From Lactifluus volemus (lineage: Eukaryota; Basidiomycota; Agaricomycetes; Russulales; Russulaceae), in NCBI GenBank assembly GCA_022376515.1, contig WTXI01000022.1:186001-250000 (forward strand): a DNA stretch of 64,000 nt, in the 5' to 3' direction. Below the pieces are notes generated by a model. The model was given only the letters and a program-made list of their open reading frames with translations. It did not search any database and was not told the DNA's origin. Position numbers and translations under genes: made by a program. Below are positions 11,536 to 23,404 of this stretch, piece after piece (positions within the stretch are counted from its first letter, which is position 1; every line of letters starts with the position of its first letter).

Positions 11536-12517
11536 AACGAGTGCTAAGTGTGATTTCTGTCCTTGCCATGTCAGTCACGGTGGTGTCTGCAATAGTGTAT
11601 TATGAACTCTCGCAGTGTGGTGGGGCATTCTCCTGAATTTTTTGGTGGCTTTTCCCAGGGGGTTCACCAGTGCGGGGCAAAAGACGATTCGCAGGAAGAG
11701 GAGCAGGCCGAGAGGTTGGCACGCTTTCGTTTGTCCGGCCAGTCCGGGTTACGAGCAACCTTTGATCACGTGATCCTACACCATACAGTGGGACGCGGAG
11801 TCCACTTTCCACCTGAAAAATCAAGTAGTTCCTCCCAAGCCGAAATAAAAGAATGATGTATGCACGTCCTTACACTGCAACGTTAATTTCGCAGATCAGG
11901 AGGTCGTGTTGCCGACTCATGGATGATTCGGTATCTTTCAAATTGGAAATGATCCGATCGAGCCTGAGGGAACCTGAGCAAGAGACAGATACCAGGTCTG
12001 ATCGATGATACTTGATAAGTTCAACTTTGGAAATGCGTCCTATTATGCTCTACGTAACAAACAATCTCTCCCGTACTACAGACCAATGCCTGAGCTTGCC
12101 AAGTGAGAGATGTCAATGAAATGTTGTAGATCTTCCTATTACTAGGCTAATAAACACTTGCCCTGCTCTGGGCCTATACAGTGATCCTGATTCCAGTGAG
12201 TCAGGTTGTACTTGACCCAATATCGGTTATGTTCAGACAGGGTCTGGCCCCGATTCCACACCGAAAGGATAAATACATATGCCATATCCGAGTCAGCCTC
12301 GCCACACTGGCGTTGAACTTGAAGAACACCTAAAATAACCCTGCTTTTCTTCTAGTTCCAAGTTCGATCTCAAAAATATGTCTCAATGTAAAGTCTTAAC
12401 ACCACGAAGTAAGACGAAGGCCCAGACGCCCACAATTCAGTGACAGATCACCCATTGTTGGCGCCAATGGCCACCTTACGTTGTACAAATTGATTATATC
12501 AACAAGACTAGCGTAGA

Positions 12518-12534
12518 CCCGTGCTTCGCACGGG
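12518..12534 (-). other. Helitron 3' terminal hairpin
   Basis: 7-bp stem (12518-12524 with 12528-12534) and 3-nt loop, six bases inside the CTAG terminus. This is the transposition-terminator hairpin expected at a Helitron 3' end. Confidence 0.85.
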
Positions 12535-13376
12535 GCCTTTTTTTGGGGCTGCTCACCGTCGGGCCGCAGCCCAGAGCCTATGTGGTCTGTGCAAGCTCAG
12601 TGACATCACCACTCGAGAGGGGTGGAACATGTTGTTTGATGATGAGTCACATCAACATTGCTTGGAGGAGATTCTTGAATGTGCATGGGCGGTCGCAGCC
12701 TCTCATTCTCCAAGCGTGCTGTTGAGAAATCAATGCAATAATATATTGCAAACCATAATGGCGGCTAAGTTCGAGCTAATTGTGTGGTCATCCGTGAATA
12801 CACTCATACTCAGGTCACTACTACTAACGCTTCCTGCAGGGCTCGACCGAGCACCATTATCCGAAGTTGGCACAGAAGGGGGTGAGGTGGTACTGTTGGC
12901 AGAGGGTGGTACAGTCGCCGGTGGTCCAGTTGACGTAGTATTGCTACACCGGTGAGGTGAGAGGTGAAGCGTGAGTGGTTCGCACTGTGCGAGCACAGCT
13001 TGCACACATCATCCGTATGGCTATGTGATCACGGGTATGCAGCTTGTCCTCCGTGCTGTACATTGTTAGCCCCGGCACCAGTTGACCGCCGTTCTGGCCA
13101 CACATGAGAAATTGTCGCACCTGTGTTATACTACGCATCACAGAGGCGCTGGAGATCGAGTTGCAGGACTTGGGAAGGTGTGGGGCGGGCCTGACGACAC
13201 TCACACTGATGACGACGTCGCATCAGTGAAGAGGCGGGCGATTGAACACCCACCGTGTTTGAGTCGCAGCCTGCACCACTGGGTCTCAGCTTGGCCACAG
13301 TGACAACCCTGGGTTGAGCACGCTGCGAATGACGGGGGCAATCATCGGGCCGCAGCCTGGCCAGTTCTGGGGATTG

Positions 13377-14510
13377 TGACCGGTCAGGTGCACGACCCCA
13401 CGCCGACCAATGAGAGCCGCCCGACGGCGGCTGCAGCCCGCTTTGGTAAAAAAGACAGCCCTCCACGGTCGAGCCACAGCCGGGGCTGCGGGAAAGGGCA
13501 CGACCCCGTGCCGACTAATGAGAGCCGCCCGACGATGGCTCGTTTAACAAACGGGCCACCTGGCCAGAACGTGGGCCAGAGTGAGCAGAGGCGGCCGAGG
13601 GGGGCTGCAAACTGTCTCGCGATGAGGGAAGAGGCGACGGAGGGGATGGACGGGAAGAAGTCAGGTGCACGGCCAAGTGAGGAACGACCAAATGAGGCAG
13701 TTGAGGGGTCCAAAGTCTGCCATCAGTGATGTCATCCGCAAGAAAATGCTTCCCCAACTGCCGTTTTGAGACAGCACGTGTGAGGAGGAGACAGGGGGAG
13801 AAAGAAAACAGTGAGAGCGATGAAAGTTGTCGTTGTCGGACGGAAAACGCCATCTCCAACTGCATTTTTGAGAAGGAACATGCGAGGAGGAAAGAGGAGG
13901 TGAGAGCTCACCAGAGGAAGAAAACTGGGATGTGATGGAGGTGAAGATGTTAGTGGTGACCTACAATGTCGTAGTCATGAGACACCAAGGATAGCATGGA
14001 TTATGAATTGATGCCGCCTGCCTCAATCACTGAACCGTCTTCAGCGTGCGACCTGTTGTTGACCAATCGCGCTGCCCGCAGCCCGCGTGGACTGGTGCCA
14101 CCTGCCTCAATGAGCTGACTGAACCGTCTTCGGCGTACCGCCTGCTACAATCAGCATGCCGCCTGCTGTCGGCGCCGACCAAGGAGAGCCGCCCGGCTGC
14201 AAACGGTCCCACGATGAGGGAACAGGCGACTGAGGGGACGGCAGGTGCAGCCCGCTTTGGCAAACGCGATGAGGGAACAGGCGACGGAGGGGATGGAGGT
14301 GGGAAGAAGTCAAGTGCACGTCTGCGGATCGTGACCGGTCAGGTGCACGACCCCGCGCCAACCAATGAGAGCCGCGGGACGGCGGCTGCAGCCCGCTTTG
14401 GCCAGCCCGCGTTGACTGGTGTTGCCTGCCTCAATCAGCTGACTGTCCCATCTTCGGCCTACCGCCTGCTACAATCGGCATGCCGCCTGCATGCCGCCTG
14501 CTGTCGACCA
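13377..14510. repeat. Internal repeats of the Helitron
   Basis: A ~70-bp block starting GTGACCGGTCAGGTGCACGA is present at 13377-13446 and 14331-14400, with partial versions near 13494 and 14172. A second unit, containing CCTGCCTCAAT and then CGCCTGCTACAATC-GCATGC, recurs near 14020, 14100 and 14425. These GC-rich repeats explain the overlapping open frames here; no protein is supported. Confidence 0.65.
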
Positions 14511-14853
14511 ATCACAGCCCGGCGACAGTCTTCTTTTAATATAATAGATAGTGCCAGTGAGCCACGTTCACTACTCGTACATAAAATACATTTTTTTGGC
14601 TGACACCTAGTGGTGGATCTCAAGCGAGAAACCGATCCGTGGAAGCCCTATATTACATCGAGTCGTCTTTGGCAGGGCTGACAGACTCGGGGATCAGAAC
14701 AGTGTGGTCGCAGCGGTTGTTGACGAACTGTGTTGTCCGTTGCTCTGACTTTCAGCTGTCTTCTCCCATATATCACCCCACCCTTCCACATTCCCTAGCT
14801 TCCACTCCCTTTCTTCAACTACTAGTACGGCAAGAGCATATCTTTCCACTCCT

Positions 14854-16591
14854 TCAATGGGTTGGCCACGATTGAGGATTCAATCTAGGGTCGCTCTCAG
14901 GCTTGGGTTGTATCTGGTGTACTGCTCTCGCCCGAGGTTGAATGGGCCGCACTTCTGTGCATGTGCTCCTCTGTACGGCGCCCCTGCCACATCCAACAGG
15001 GGAGATAAACCGCCAAGAGGCCACGTGCCAACGCGCATACGACATCGTGTGTTCGGAGCAACGCCAAGTGGATGGTTTGAGGCCCCGTCGTTTTATGGAT
15101 GAGACAGGTGTAGCACGAAAACAGTTTCTATCGGAGTACCGGACCTCAAGCAGATTTGGCATGAACCCCGAAAGCATTGGCAGTGCTACGTGGTGTAGAG
15201 AGAGAGGGAGTCCCCCGAAGTCTGCGTCTGGCACAGATAATGTCTTCACGCCGCTGAACGGTCTGAAAAGTTCGCGCCAATGTGTTCTGTCGACTTCGTC
15301 GTGCAACTTTGAAGAATGACAGTGTGACACGTGTCTGAGTCTGAGTTCCTCCACAGTAGCGAGTACAGGCGAAAATGTACCAAGGATCTGCATTACGGAC
15401 GCTACCTGCCAATCAGGGTGCTTGCACATGATCCGCAAGCGCAAGGAGCGCTGCCCCCAACTCCGACGAGGATCCGCAACCAAGTCCACCGTGACGGAAT
15501 CCTCATTGAAGGCTAACTCGACAGTGCTACACCTGGGATTGTTTGATGTCTGTAAGAACTGCGAGAGGTGTGGAGCAGTGAAAGTGAGCTGATAGAAAAA
15601 CTGGACATCAAGGAAGTTGAGGGCAGGGGCGCTGATCCGAGACAGAAGACCTTCAAGGTAAGCATTGACACCTCGAAATGAAAAGACGCGAAGGTGAGGA
15701 AGAGTCACTTCGGCAGTGAATGGGGTATCCAACAGTTGCTTCATGACATCGCGATTTGGGACAGGGGAATGAAAATCAATGACGAGAGTCTCGAGATGGG
15801 GCATGTGTGAAAGCCGTGTCAGTATATAACTTGGAGGAAAGTAGGCGAGTGCCGGGATATCAATAAGCTTGAGATTAACCAAGCCAATGGTGTATGGGGG
15901 TAACGGAGATGCAATCTGAAGGTAAGTCGTCGACACGTGGCGTAGATTAGGGGCTTGAAATGTGTTGGGAAATTCCAGGGGCGTAGAATGTTCGCATTGA
16001 GACCCAATATACATGCATTCCAGGATCGGGAATTTCTCCTCCATGGTGGTGATGAATTTGCATAACTTTGGGGCTGGCATCCACAAGGAAACACGATGCA
16101 AACGGTCACAGTGACTGAGTGCAAGCAGTGCGCCTTCGTCATCCTCTGCTGTCATCTCACAATTGCGGTCGTCGTAAAAGACGGTGAGCGGCAGGGGTGG
16201 TGAATGTGCCAGCATGTCCGCCACAGGCACACCATAAGTGCAGAGAAGATGGATATCCAACCGAGATGGTGATGCGAGAATGAGCTGCCGCCACCGTTGG
16301 CAAACATGAGCAAGTTTGTACCACCAACGCTGACGGTCACACCGGTGGACGAATCGGACATTCTCATCGCCTTCGCCACTGATATCGAATAGATAGACAT
16401 AGAATATGTTGAGAAGAACGTCATTGTTGAGGATATGGATGGATGAGTGTCGTCTGTCACCAGAGTGGCCTATTGATTCGCAAATTGGTACATGGCATAC
16501 GGACATAAACTTTTGATGAACTTTGGGACTCACGACTTGGTGAATGTAGGCGGCACCTCTTAATAGAGGGGCAATGAGGGGAGGTAGACAT
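14854..16591 (-). CDS. F-box protein 2, C-terminal zinc fingers degraded
   Basis: Near-identical to F-box protein 1 through the F-box and leucine-rich part, with scattered substitutions (for example LIDFHSPVPNRDVMKQ in place of LIHFHSPVPSRDVTKQ). The preferred start is the ATG at 16591, spliced over GTGAGT...CAATAG as in copy 1; the unspliced ATG is near 16506. It reads on in a different C-terminal frame from copy 1 (SSIKRRGLKPSTW...), because the two copies differ by an indel after RATPV. Neither frame restores the Cys/His pattern of the third paralogue. A TATA element lies 32 bp upstream. The Helitron inserted downstream of the coding region, so the gene itself is untouched. Confidence 0.75.
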
Positions 16592-17794
16592 GAGGGTTTA
16601 ATACGTTGGCCTCATTTGTGCCTTTATATCAGTAGCCAGGGTATTTGCCAGTGTTGAGGTGTGTCCAATCGTGGACGCAGGCACCGGTGCCGGTCTGATA
16701 GTCGCTCGGAGCGCCTGTATTTCATGTTTGATTAGACCATTGCGAAATTGAGAGCTACGCCGACTCGGAAGATTGCTCATGCGTGCAAAAAACAAGACGC
16801 ATGATCAATCTCTGTGTTGGGACATAACTCCAAACTCAGAACGGATTCTGACATGCTCACTGGCACAGTACAGTCAATTTCTTCCTCACCACCACCGCTA
16901 CAAATGGCGCTTACCGATCCGTTATTGTACTCACCGTTGAGCGGGGCACTGGCGCAGGTGCCAGCTGAGGCGCTAGGAGACCTGACCTGAGAGCCCGGGG
17001 CCACTGGCACTACCCTTGTTGTTTGCCCTGTATGGTAGCCTTGGCAGCAAGGACCACCACAAGGACAGTGAGCACACTGGGGTCAGTACAGACCAGTATG
17101 TTTTCGAACGGTGTGATACAAAAAGTTGGGTGAGAGCACAAAGTCCAGCTGGGAGCTTTAGGCAAGGCATGTGTGTGACATGAGGCACTGAGGCACAGAC
17201 AGGCCCAGGTGCTCATGTTGATGCGGACTCGAAGGAGGAAGACGGCGCCGGCTCAGGGACAACCATCGTTCAATTTCAGTGTCGTAGATTGGGACTAGTG
17301 AAACCATCATGGTTGTGGTTGAGATTGCGAATTTCTAGGCTACGGTAATCGGGGGTCGTCCACGTGATTGTTTATTTTCTGCTCCAGCTATTACCGCCCC
17401 CCGAGTACCGCTGCGCCACCAGCCACCGCCCACTGGCATCCCACATGATCTACTGGCACTGCCGCGACATGCGGAGCTCATCACATTCGCCAACCGCGAT
17501 GCCAAGGGCTTGTCCCCAAACTCGGACACGACTCAGAGAAGCTCACAGAGCCTAAAGTGTGTTCACAAGAAATGAGGCCCAAATACGTTGCTGTTTTTCG
17601 TCAACCGCCCCCACAAATGCCACCAGACCCACAAATCCGGTACCTGGGCCTAAGCCGCGGTGACTACTCATTCATAACAAAACACATTTTTCATCTGCGA
17701 CATATACTAGTACAACCCAAGCGACAAAACCTTGACTCAGTTCGCAGAAGCACTATATCATGGTCCTCTTTCACTGGGCATACAGACATGAAGA

Positions 17795-19615
17795 TTAGAA
17801 TGGCGGGCTCGCGGCGGTGGTCAGCGAACTACGCTGCTCATTGCGACGACGTCCAGCTGTATGTCCCCACAGATCACTCCACTCTTCCACCTTCCCTAGC
17901 TCTCTCGCCCTTTCTTCAACTACCGCAAGTGCATACCTAGCCATTTCCTCGACAGGTTTGCCGCGATCGATGATCCAATCGATGGCCATATGTGAGTTGT
18001 ATATCCCGTACTGTTTTCGCTCAAGTCTATCTGGGCCGCACTTCTGTCCCTTCAGGTGCAACCTGAAATCATCCATACGGGACCCTCTCCAGGAACAAGG
18101 CGAGTATGGACAGTGGATCCAATAAGGGAGATGAACCGACAAGAGGTGACGACGCAATTCTTGTCGGCGGCCACTCCCATGTTTGCATACGGGACAAAGG
18201 TTGAAGGCTTGTCGTTCTATGAATGGGGAATATGTATTTCTTTCCTTAGAGTAATGGATCTTCAGCAGTTTTGGCATAAATTCCAGAAATATATCTTCAT
18301 TTCTCGGATGAAGAGACCAAGGGGGCCCAAAGTGTGCGCTTGGCATTTGAAGTATCTTCACACCACTGAATGGTCTGAAAAGTTTACGCCACTGTGTTCC
18401 GTAGACTTCAGCAGGCAACCCTGATGACGGGTTGTATGCCATGTGACTGAGCGTGAGCTCCTCCACAACAGAGAATATGGGCGAAAGTGTGCCGAAGATT
18501 TGCACTGCGGACGCTACATGCCAATCGGGGTGTCTGCGCATGATCCGCAAGCGCAAGGGTCGTTGGCGCGAAGGATTTGCAACTAAATCAATGGAATTGT
18601 CGTGGAAAGCGATCTCGACAGTGCTAAAGCTGAGGTTCTCTGATGTCTGCATTAATTGCAAGAGGCGTGGAACAGTGAAAGTGAGTTGGTTAAAAAACAG
18701 GACATCGACGACGCTAAAGGCAGGGGCGCGAATCCGAGCAATAAGACCTTCGAGGTAAGCGCTGGCACCTCGGAATGAAAAAAGGTGAAGGCGAGGAAGA
18801 GTCACATCTTCCGTGAATGGGGTATTCAACAATTGCCTCGTGAAATCGCGGTTTGGGACAGGGGAATGAAAATGAATGACGAGTGTCTCGAGCTGGGGTA
18901 TGTGTGAAAGCCGTGTTCGTATATAACTTGGGGGGAAGTAGGTAGATGCTGGGATATCAATAAGCTTGAGATCAACCAAGCCCATGGTGTTTGTGGGTAA
19001 CGGAGATGCAATCGGAAGGTAAGTCATCGACACGTGGCGTAGATTGAGGGCTTGAAATGTGTTGGGAAATGCCAGGGGCGTAGAATGTTCGCATTGAGAC
19101 CCAATATACATGCATTCCAGAAGTGGGAATTCCTCGTCCATGGCCATGATAAATTTGCCTAATTTGGGGGCTAGCATCCAAAGGGAAACACGTTGCAAAC
19201 GATCGCGGTGACCAAGTGCGAGCAGGGCACCCTCTTCATCCTTTATTGTCATCTCACGATTGAAATCGTGGTAAAATACAGTCAGCGGCAAGGGCGGTGA
19301 ATGTGCCAGCATGTCTGCTACAGGCACACCATAGGTGCAAAGGAGATGGACATCCAATCGAGATGGTGACGTGAGAATGAGTTGCCGCCACCGTCGGCAA
19401 ACTTGAGCTGGCTTGTACCACCAGCGTTTGTGGTCCCACTTGGGGACGAATCGGAAATTCCCATCGTCTTCTTCGTCCGTAATATCGAGTCGATAGATAT
19501 AGAATATGTTGAGAAGGACGTCGTCATTAAGGATATGGATAGAGTGTGGTCCGCAGCTATTGGTACGGGGCGCTATTGATTTGCGAATCGGTGTAGGAAG
19601 TTGAATCATGGACAT
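17795..19615 (-). CDS. F-box protein 3 with intact tandem zinc-finger tail
   Basis: Protein of 606 residues in one exon, starting at the ATG at 19615. The F-box is at about residues 25-80, then a leucine-rich region of about 350 residues similar to the two upstream paralogues. The C-terminal module starts near residue 465: finger one is C-x2-C-x12-H-x4-H (CPVC ... RRHLLSVH); finger two is C-x4-C-x11-H-x5-C (CPYSPC ... HLKGQKC). It is followed by a helical tail with DWIIDRGKPVEEMARYAL and ELGKVEEWSDLW. The same finger-plus-tail module occurs without an F-box at 21613-22095 and 26046-26576. Family knowledge suggests an SCF adaptor; the fingers could bind nucleic acid or protein. Function is inferred only. 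Confidence 0.8.
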   Translation of the reverse strand: MSMIQLPTPIRKSIAPRTNSCGPHSIHILNDDVLLNIFYIYRLDITDEEDDGNFRFVPKWDHKRWWYKPAQVCRRWRQLILTSPSRLDVHLLCTYGVPVADMLAHSPPLPLTVFYHDFNREMTIKDEEGALLALGHRDRLQRVSLWMLAPKLGKFIMAMDEEFPLLECMYIGSQCEHSTPLAFPNTFQALNLRHVSMTYLPIASPLPTNTMGLVDLKLIDIPASTYFPPSYIRTRLSHIPQLETLVIHFHSPVPNRDFTRQLLNTPFTEDVTLPRLHLFSFRGASAYLEGLIARIRAPAFSVVDVLFFNQLTFTVPRLLQLMQTSENLSFSTVEIAFHDNSIDLVANPSRQRPLRLRIMRRHPDWHVASAVQIFGTLSPIFSVVEELTLSHMAYNPSSGLPAEVYGTQWRKLFRPFSGVKILQMPSAHFGPPWSLHPRNEDIFLEFMPKLLKIHYSKERNTYSPFIERQAFNLCPVCKHGSGRRQELRRHLLSVHLPYWIHCPYSPCSWRGSRMDDFRLHLKGQKCGPDRLERKQYGIYNSHMAIDWIIDRGKPVEEMARYALAVVEERARELGKVEEWSDLWGHTAGRRRNEQRSSLTTAASPPF

Positions 19616-21255
19616 TGGGACTCACGACTTGGTGAACGTAGGCGTCGCCTCTTGATGGGCACGGACGCAGGCGCTGGCAGTCTGACAATCAACGCCTTTA
19701 CTCCATCTGCTCGAATACACTGTAGAGTTGAGAATTACCGACTCGGAAGATCTGATCCGAGTCTACGCTCACGCATGCAACGAAGATGCGCTGCATGACC
19801 GCGATCTTTCCATGCCAGTGGGCACCACTGGCCGATCCACCTTGTACTCACCGTCGGGCAAAGCAACTGCGCCGGCACCACTGAAGGCAGCGATGAGCCT
19901 GACCTGAAAGCCTGCCAGAGTGAGGTAACTTCCGCCCGCTTCGAGTGGCAGTCTTGGCTACACGAATCGCCGCAAAGGAAGCGAGTGTGCTAAGGTGCGG
20001 ACATTTTCTCACGGTGTGTGAAGCGGAAGTTGAGGGAGGACTCGAAACCGGACTGGCCGGGGGAGTTTGTAAGCATGTGGGCGGCAGGAGGCAGCAGGTG
20101 CTGAGGTTAATTCACACTGCAACGGCCCCGGGGATATTGATCGCTTTTAAGAGAGAGGTATTTTGTTTGAGGCTCAGATCATCTAAGGCAAGCGTTGCAG
20201 GTGGTACAGGGTTACGGTTCCATAATCTTGGGGGCTCGAGATTACAATGAATTTGGTTTAGTGCTTCGTCCGAACTGGCCAAGCCGTGTATTGCAGAATC
20301 GCGGATGCGTAACGGTGATGTAGACTTGCCATTTCATCACCGTACACTCTTTCCCAAAAGTAGGTCACTTCTATGACCACGAAGACTTGGAGGCACCGAC
20401 GACACAAGCTAGGGTGGTTTCCTGCTGTGCCAACATGCGGCGAGCGAGCGTTTCAAGCTCCACGTGCCGCTATGCCAGTGGTTCGGAAACAGGCACTTCT
20501 CACGCGTCCGCGAGAAGCCGCAGTGGTGCCAGTGCCTGCATCGTTGCGTGCATCACTGTGATGACAGCGGCCCTGACAATGTCAACTCCATCACAGCGGA
20601 TGTGGCACCAAGGGTTGTTGATTCAGTTTTCTCCGAGTCTATGACAGTTTTGACATGTCGTTGACTCGGATGAACAATTGAGGAGGAATAGCTCTTTCGC
20701 ACGTAGAAGACTGCCGTTGCTATCCGTCAAGCTACTCAGCCGGGAAGAGAAACCTCATGTGACTCTTGACCGAATACTATTACCCCCTGAGAGTGCCCAA
20801 AATTGTACGGTACCTGATGGCAGTCACGTGAGACCTGAGTCGCTTGAGTCGCCGCCCCCAATCACCACCATCCCGTTGCATGTCGCTACTAGCATTGGCC
20901 TGATCACATTGGATAAAAGCCCATTCACCTTCACAATCGCCCATGCTGGGTTACGACCAAGATGGATCGCGGGAGGTTCCAGCGTTGCTTGTCGGCACTC
21001 AAGCTACTCATCTGTGGCTGTGCTGGCACCCGCGGCACCAGGGAAGATTTGGCACCTGATACTTCATAGAAGCCCTAGAGAACCAGCCATTGATGGTTTT
21101 TACTCTCCTCATCAATTTCAGATTCCTTCTCTAATTGCATACCTCCGCCTGTACAGTCACTGCTGCTCTAACAGTTGTTCTTTTATGCTCACGAATGGCA
21201 CCGAAAAACGTGGGATCATCTAAGCTCAGACAACGTGACCAGATCTAGCTCTCGG
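19616..21255. other. No supported gene
   Basis: The first ~60 bases correspond to the upstream region of the F-box genes. Beyond that I see only short open frames of unremarkable composition. Confidence 0.5.
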
Positions 21256-22095
21256 ATGACTCGGGCTATTTTTAGCAATTCGCCCCTCTCGGGCCCCACG
21301 GCCCACATCGCTGGCACCCTCCCAGCACGAGTCCTAGATTTTGTCTTCGCCAATGCCGATTTTGCTTGTTATTTGGCACTACCTTTTGAACACCACGCTA
21401 CGAATGTAGTCGTTATATTTAAGCGTCCAGTACCTAACTACCACGTCCAAGTCCAAGTACCTGTCAGACACTCGATCCTACTTCGCACTCTTCTAGAACC
21501 CATGTCTTTCACTGGCAACAACTTGAAGATCTCCAACAGCGAAGCTTGCTGTATCATCAATGCTTCGCCTCATCCTGACGAGCTCCGGGTTCAGGTGAGG
21601 TAGTTCGTACCTATGGTGCAGCTTCCAGTATTTTTGACGTTGAAGTTGATTCTTCTACACTCCACGAAGTCACCACTCACGCCCTGCCCGAAATGTGACA
21701 AGCCATTTAGGCGTCCGCAAAATTTGAAGCGACATATCATGTCGCTTCATCTTCCGTGCTGGATTTACTGTTCTCGTTCAGGTTGCAGCTGGAGGGGTCA
21801 TCGTAAGGACGAGCTAAAGAGGCACTTGTCGAAACAGAAATGCGGATCGAAGCCCTGGGACAATGAGTACCGAATCTATGAACCAAAAATGATCTTAAAT
21901 TGGATCTTAAAAGACCAAGTCCCCGTTGGCGTAGGGGCAAGCTATGCACTCGTGCTCGCTGGGGAAAAGGCCATGGAGCTACGAAAGGAGGAGGATTGGA
22001 CAGATTTCTGGGGCGGAAAAGGAAGAGAGGACGATATGGCAACCGAACTCCCTGGTCTTCTGGTGGGGTGCACGCATAGTTTAGTGTTTACATAA
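21256..22095 (+). CDS. Stand-alone tandem zinc-finger protein A
   Basis: The clear part is 21613-22095. Finger one is C-x2-C-x12-H-x4-H (CPKC ... RHIMSLH); finger two is C-x4-C-x12-H-x5-C (CSRSGC ... HLSKQKC). A helical tail follows (MILNWILKDQVPVGVGASYAL, LRKEEDWTDFWG) like the C-terminus of F-box protein 3. An upstream exon, ATG 21256 to a CAG|GTGAGG donor at 21594, is plausible because the related gene at 25626 has an equivalent exon ending in the same phase. I could not find a normal-length intron joining the two in frame, so either the model starts at 21613 or the gene is damaged here. No F-box is present. Confidence 0.55.
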
Positions 22096-23404
22096 AACCA
22101 TTATTTTGCATTTTGACTCCCCGTCTCGTCCCAACTTGAAGTTATTGTAGGGCTTATACAGTCCCTTTTTTGGATGATATCACCTCACTTACCCCGTAAC
22201 CTCCTAGAATGCTTTTGCACTCGATGCCTCTGATGCCCGACGGGAATGCCAAGCTCTCCAGGTTTTTTCAAGGTATTTATTGTCGTCCCCTCGAGGTTTT
22301 TTTTCACCACATCACAGCGTGCAACCCACATGTTTCGGGCGGGGATCCTGTATTTCACGTGTGGCGGGTGGGCGCATGGGAACCAGGTTGGGTCTGGGAT
22401 GATGCCGTTATCACGACGCTCTGCTGACGATCAGTGACCTGAATCCCGTTATTACATCCTCGGTGAGGCGGGCGGGTACAGTACCTTCTCAACGGCAGTC
22501 CGAGGAATTAAGAGGATATACTGGGGATTTTGGCGCCACGACACGTGGATCTGGTAGGGGCGGGCTATCGTGAGGCCATCGCACTTCGAGGGAACCACCA
22601 GAGGTGCAGTTGCAGTCCGGTAACTTCGTGCGTGTTGAGTATGGCGTAATGAACACCTCTTACAACACCCAGAGAATGAGGGCAGCTGCTGGGCGTAAAT
22701 AACGCCTACTACTCAGTTATGGTTACCCTAGCCCTAACCCCTAACCGGCCTAACCCTCAGCACGTTTTTATATGCTCCCTCAAGTCACATCGTTCCCGTA
22801 GATTTGACAGTCTGGATTGTTGGCAAAGCTAAAAAAACTTGATTTCTCAAATTTGTTCATTGAGGGAAGCTCGAGGTTTGTCTGGGATGTCAGTGAGTAT
22901 GCTTGGTCGAGATCTATATCGCGTAGTAGTAATAAGTCATGCCTGGATCACTGCAGTCCCGAGGAACTCTAAAGCCAAGCGAAGTAGTGATCGATAGCTG
23001 AGAGGACTTGGGCGATCAGACGATTCAAATCCAGGAAGCCTGATTGGGAAATCCTCAAATACGACAAGTTGTCACCAAAGATCGCTTGGTTGTCAAACTG
23101 AAACTGCCAACGCAATGAACTGACCGAACTCGGCGTGCTGGCCCTGCTGACGTCTAACGTTGCTTTTCATCTACACCTCGGAATACCGTGTTGGAAGACA
23201 TCGTTGCACTCTTACCCGCACCTACGCTAATCAATGACTGTAAGGGTGGTGGGACGGACGACGCGTAACAGGTCGAGATGGGCAGGAACATCTATTTTGT
23301 CAATCGCATGTACACAAGGCAGAACGGCAAGCTGGGTGCTATCCATATCTGATAAACAATCTATATTGCACTTGTTGAGTGCAAGAGGGTTGAATTCAGT
23401 ATAT
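22096..23404. other. Gene-free interval
   Basis: No convincing coding region. The only structure noticed is the telomere-like run at 22721-22759. Confidence 0.5.
22721..22759 (+). repeat. Interstitial telomere-like repeat
   Basis: Five imperfect CCCTAA-type units (ACCCTAGCCCTAACCCCTAA, then CCGGCCTAACCCTC) match the TTAGGG telomere repeat of most basidiomycetes. The run is too short and degenerate to be a chromosome end. Confidence 0.5.

Larger units (their letters stand above)
12508..14548 (-). mobile_element. Non-autonomous Helitron, 2,041 bp
   Basis: Read on the minus strand, the element starts TCTATTATATTAAAAG (5' TC, at 14548) and ends with a CCCGTGC-GAA-GCACGGG hairpin, then TCTACG and CTAG-3' (12511-12508). 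It sits between host A (12507) and T (14549). The duplicated unit without the element (copy 1, near 8634) gives the empty site: AACAAG-GT-AGTACCAGTG versus AACAAG-A/T-AGTGCCAGTG around the insertion. No target duplication is present, as expected for Helitrons. There is no Rep/helicase frame, so it must have been mobilised in trans. Confidence 0.88.
11851..16633. repeat. Segmental duplication, copy 2 (Helitron-split)
   Basis: Begins GAATGATGTATGCACG exactly as copy 1 does at 7983, and ends at the CCTTTATATCAGT shared with 10740. The only large difference from copy 1 is the 2,041-bp insertion at 12508-14548. Confidence 0.9.

Noticed and set aside
11602..11856. Small gene in the spacer between F-box units
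   Set aside because: Short frame open on both strands, no recognisable motif, no splice or promoter support.
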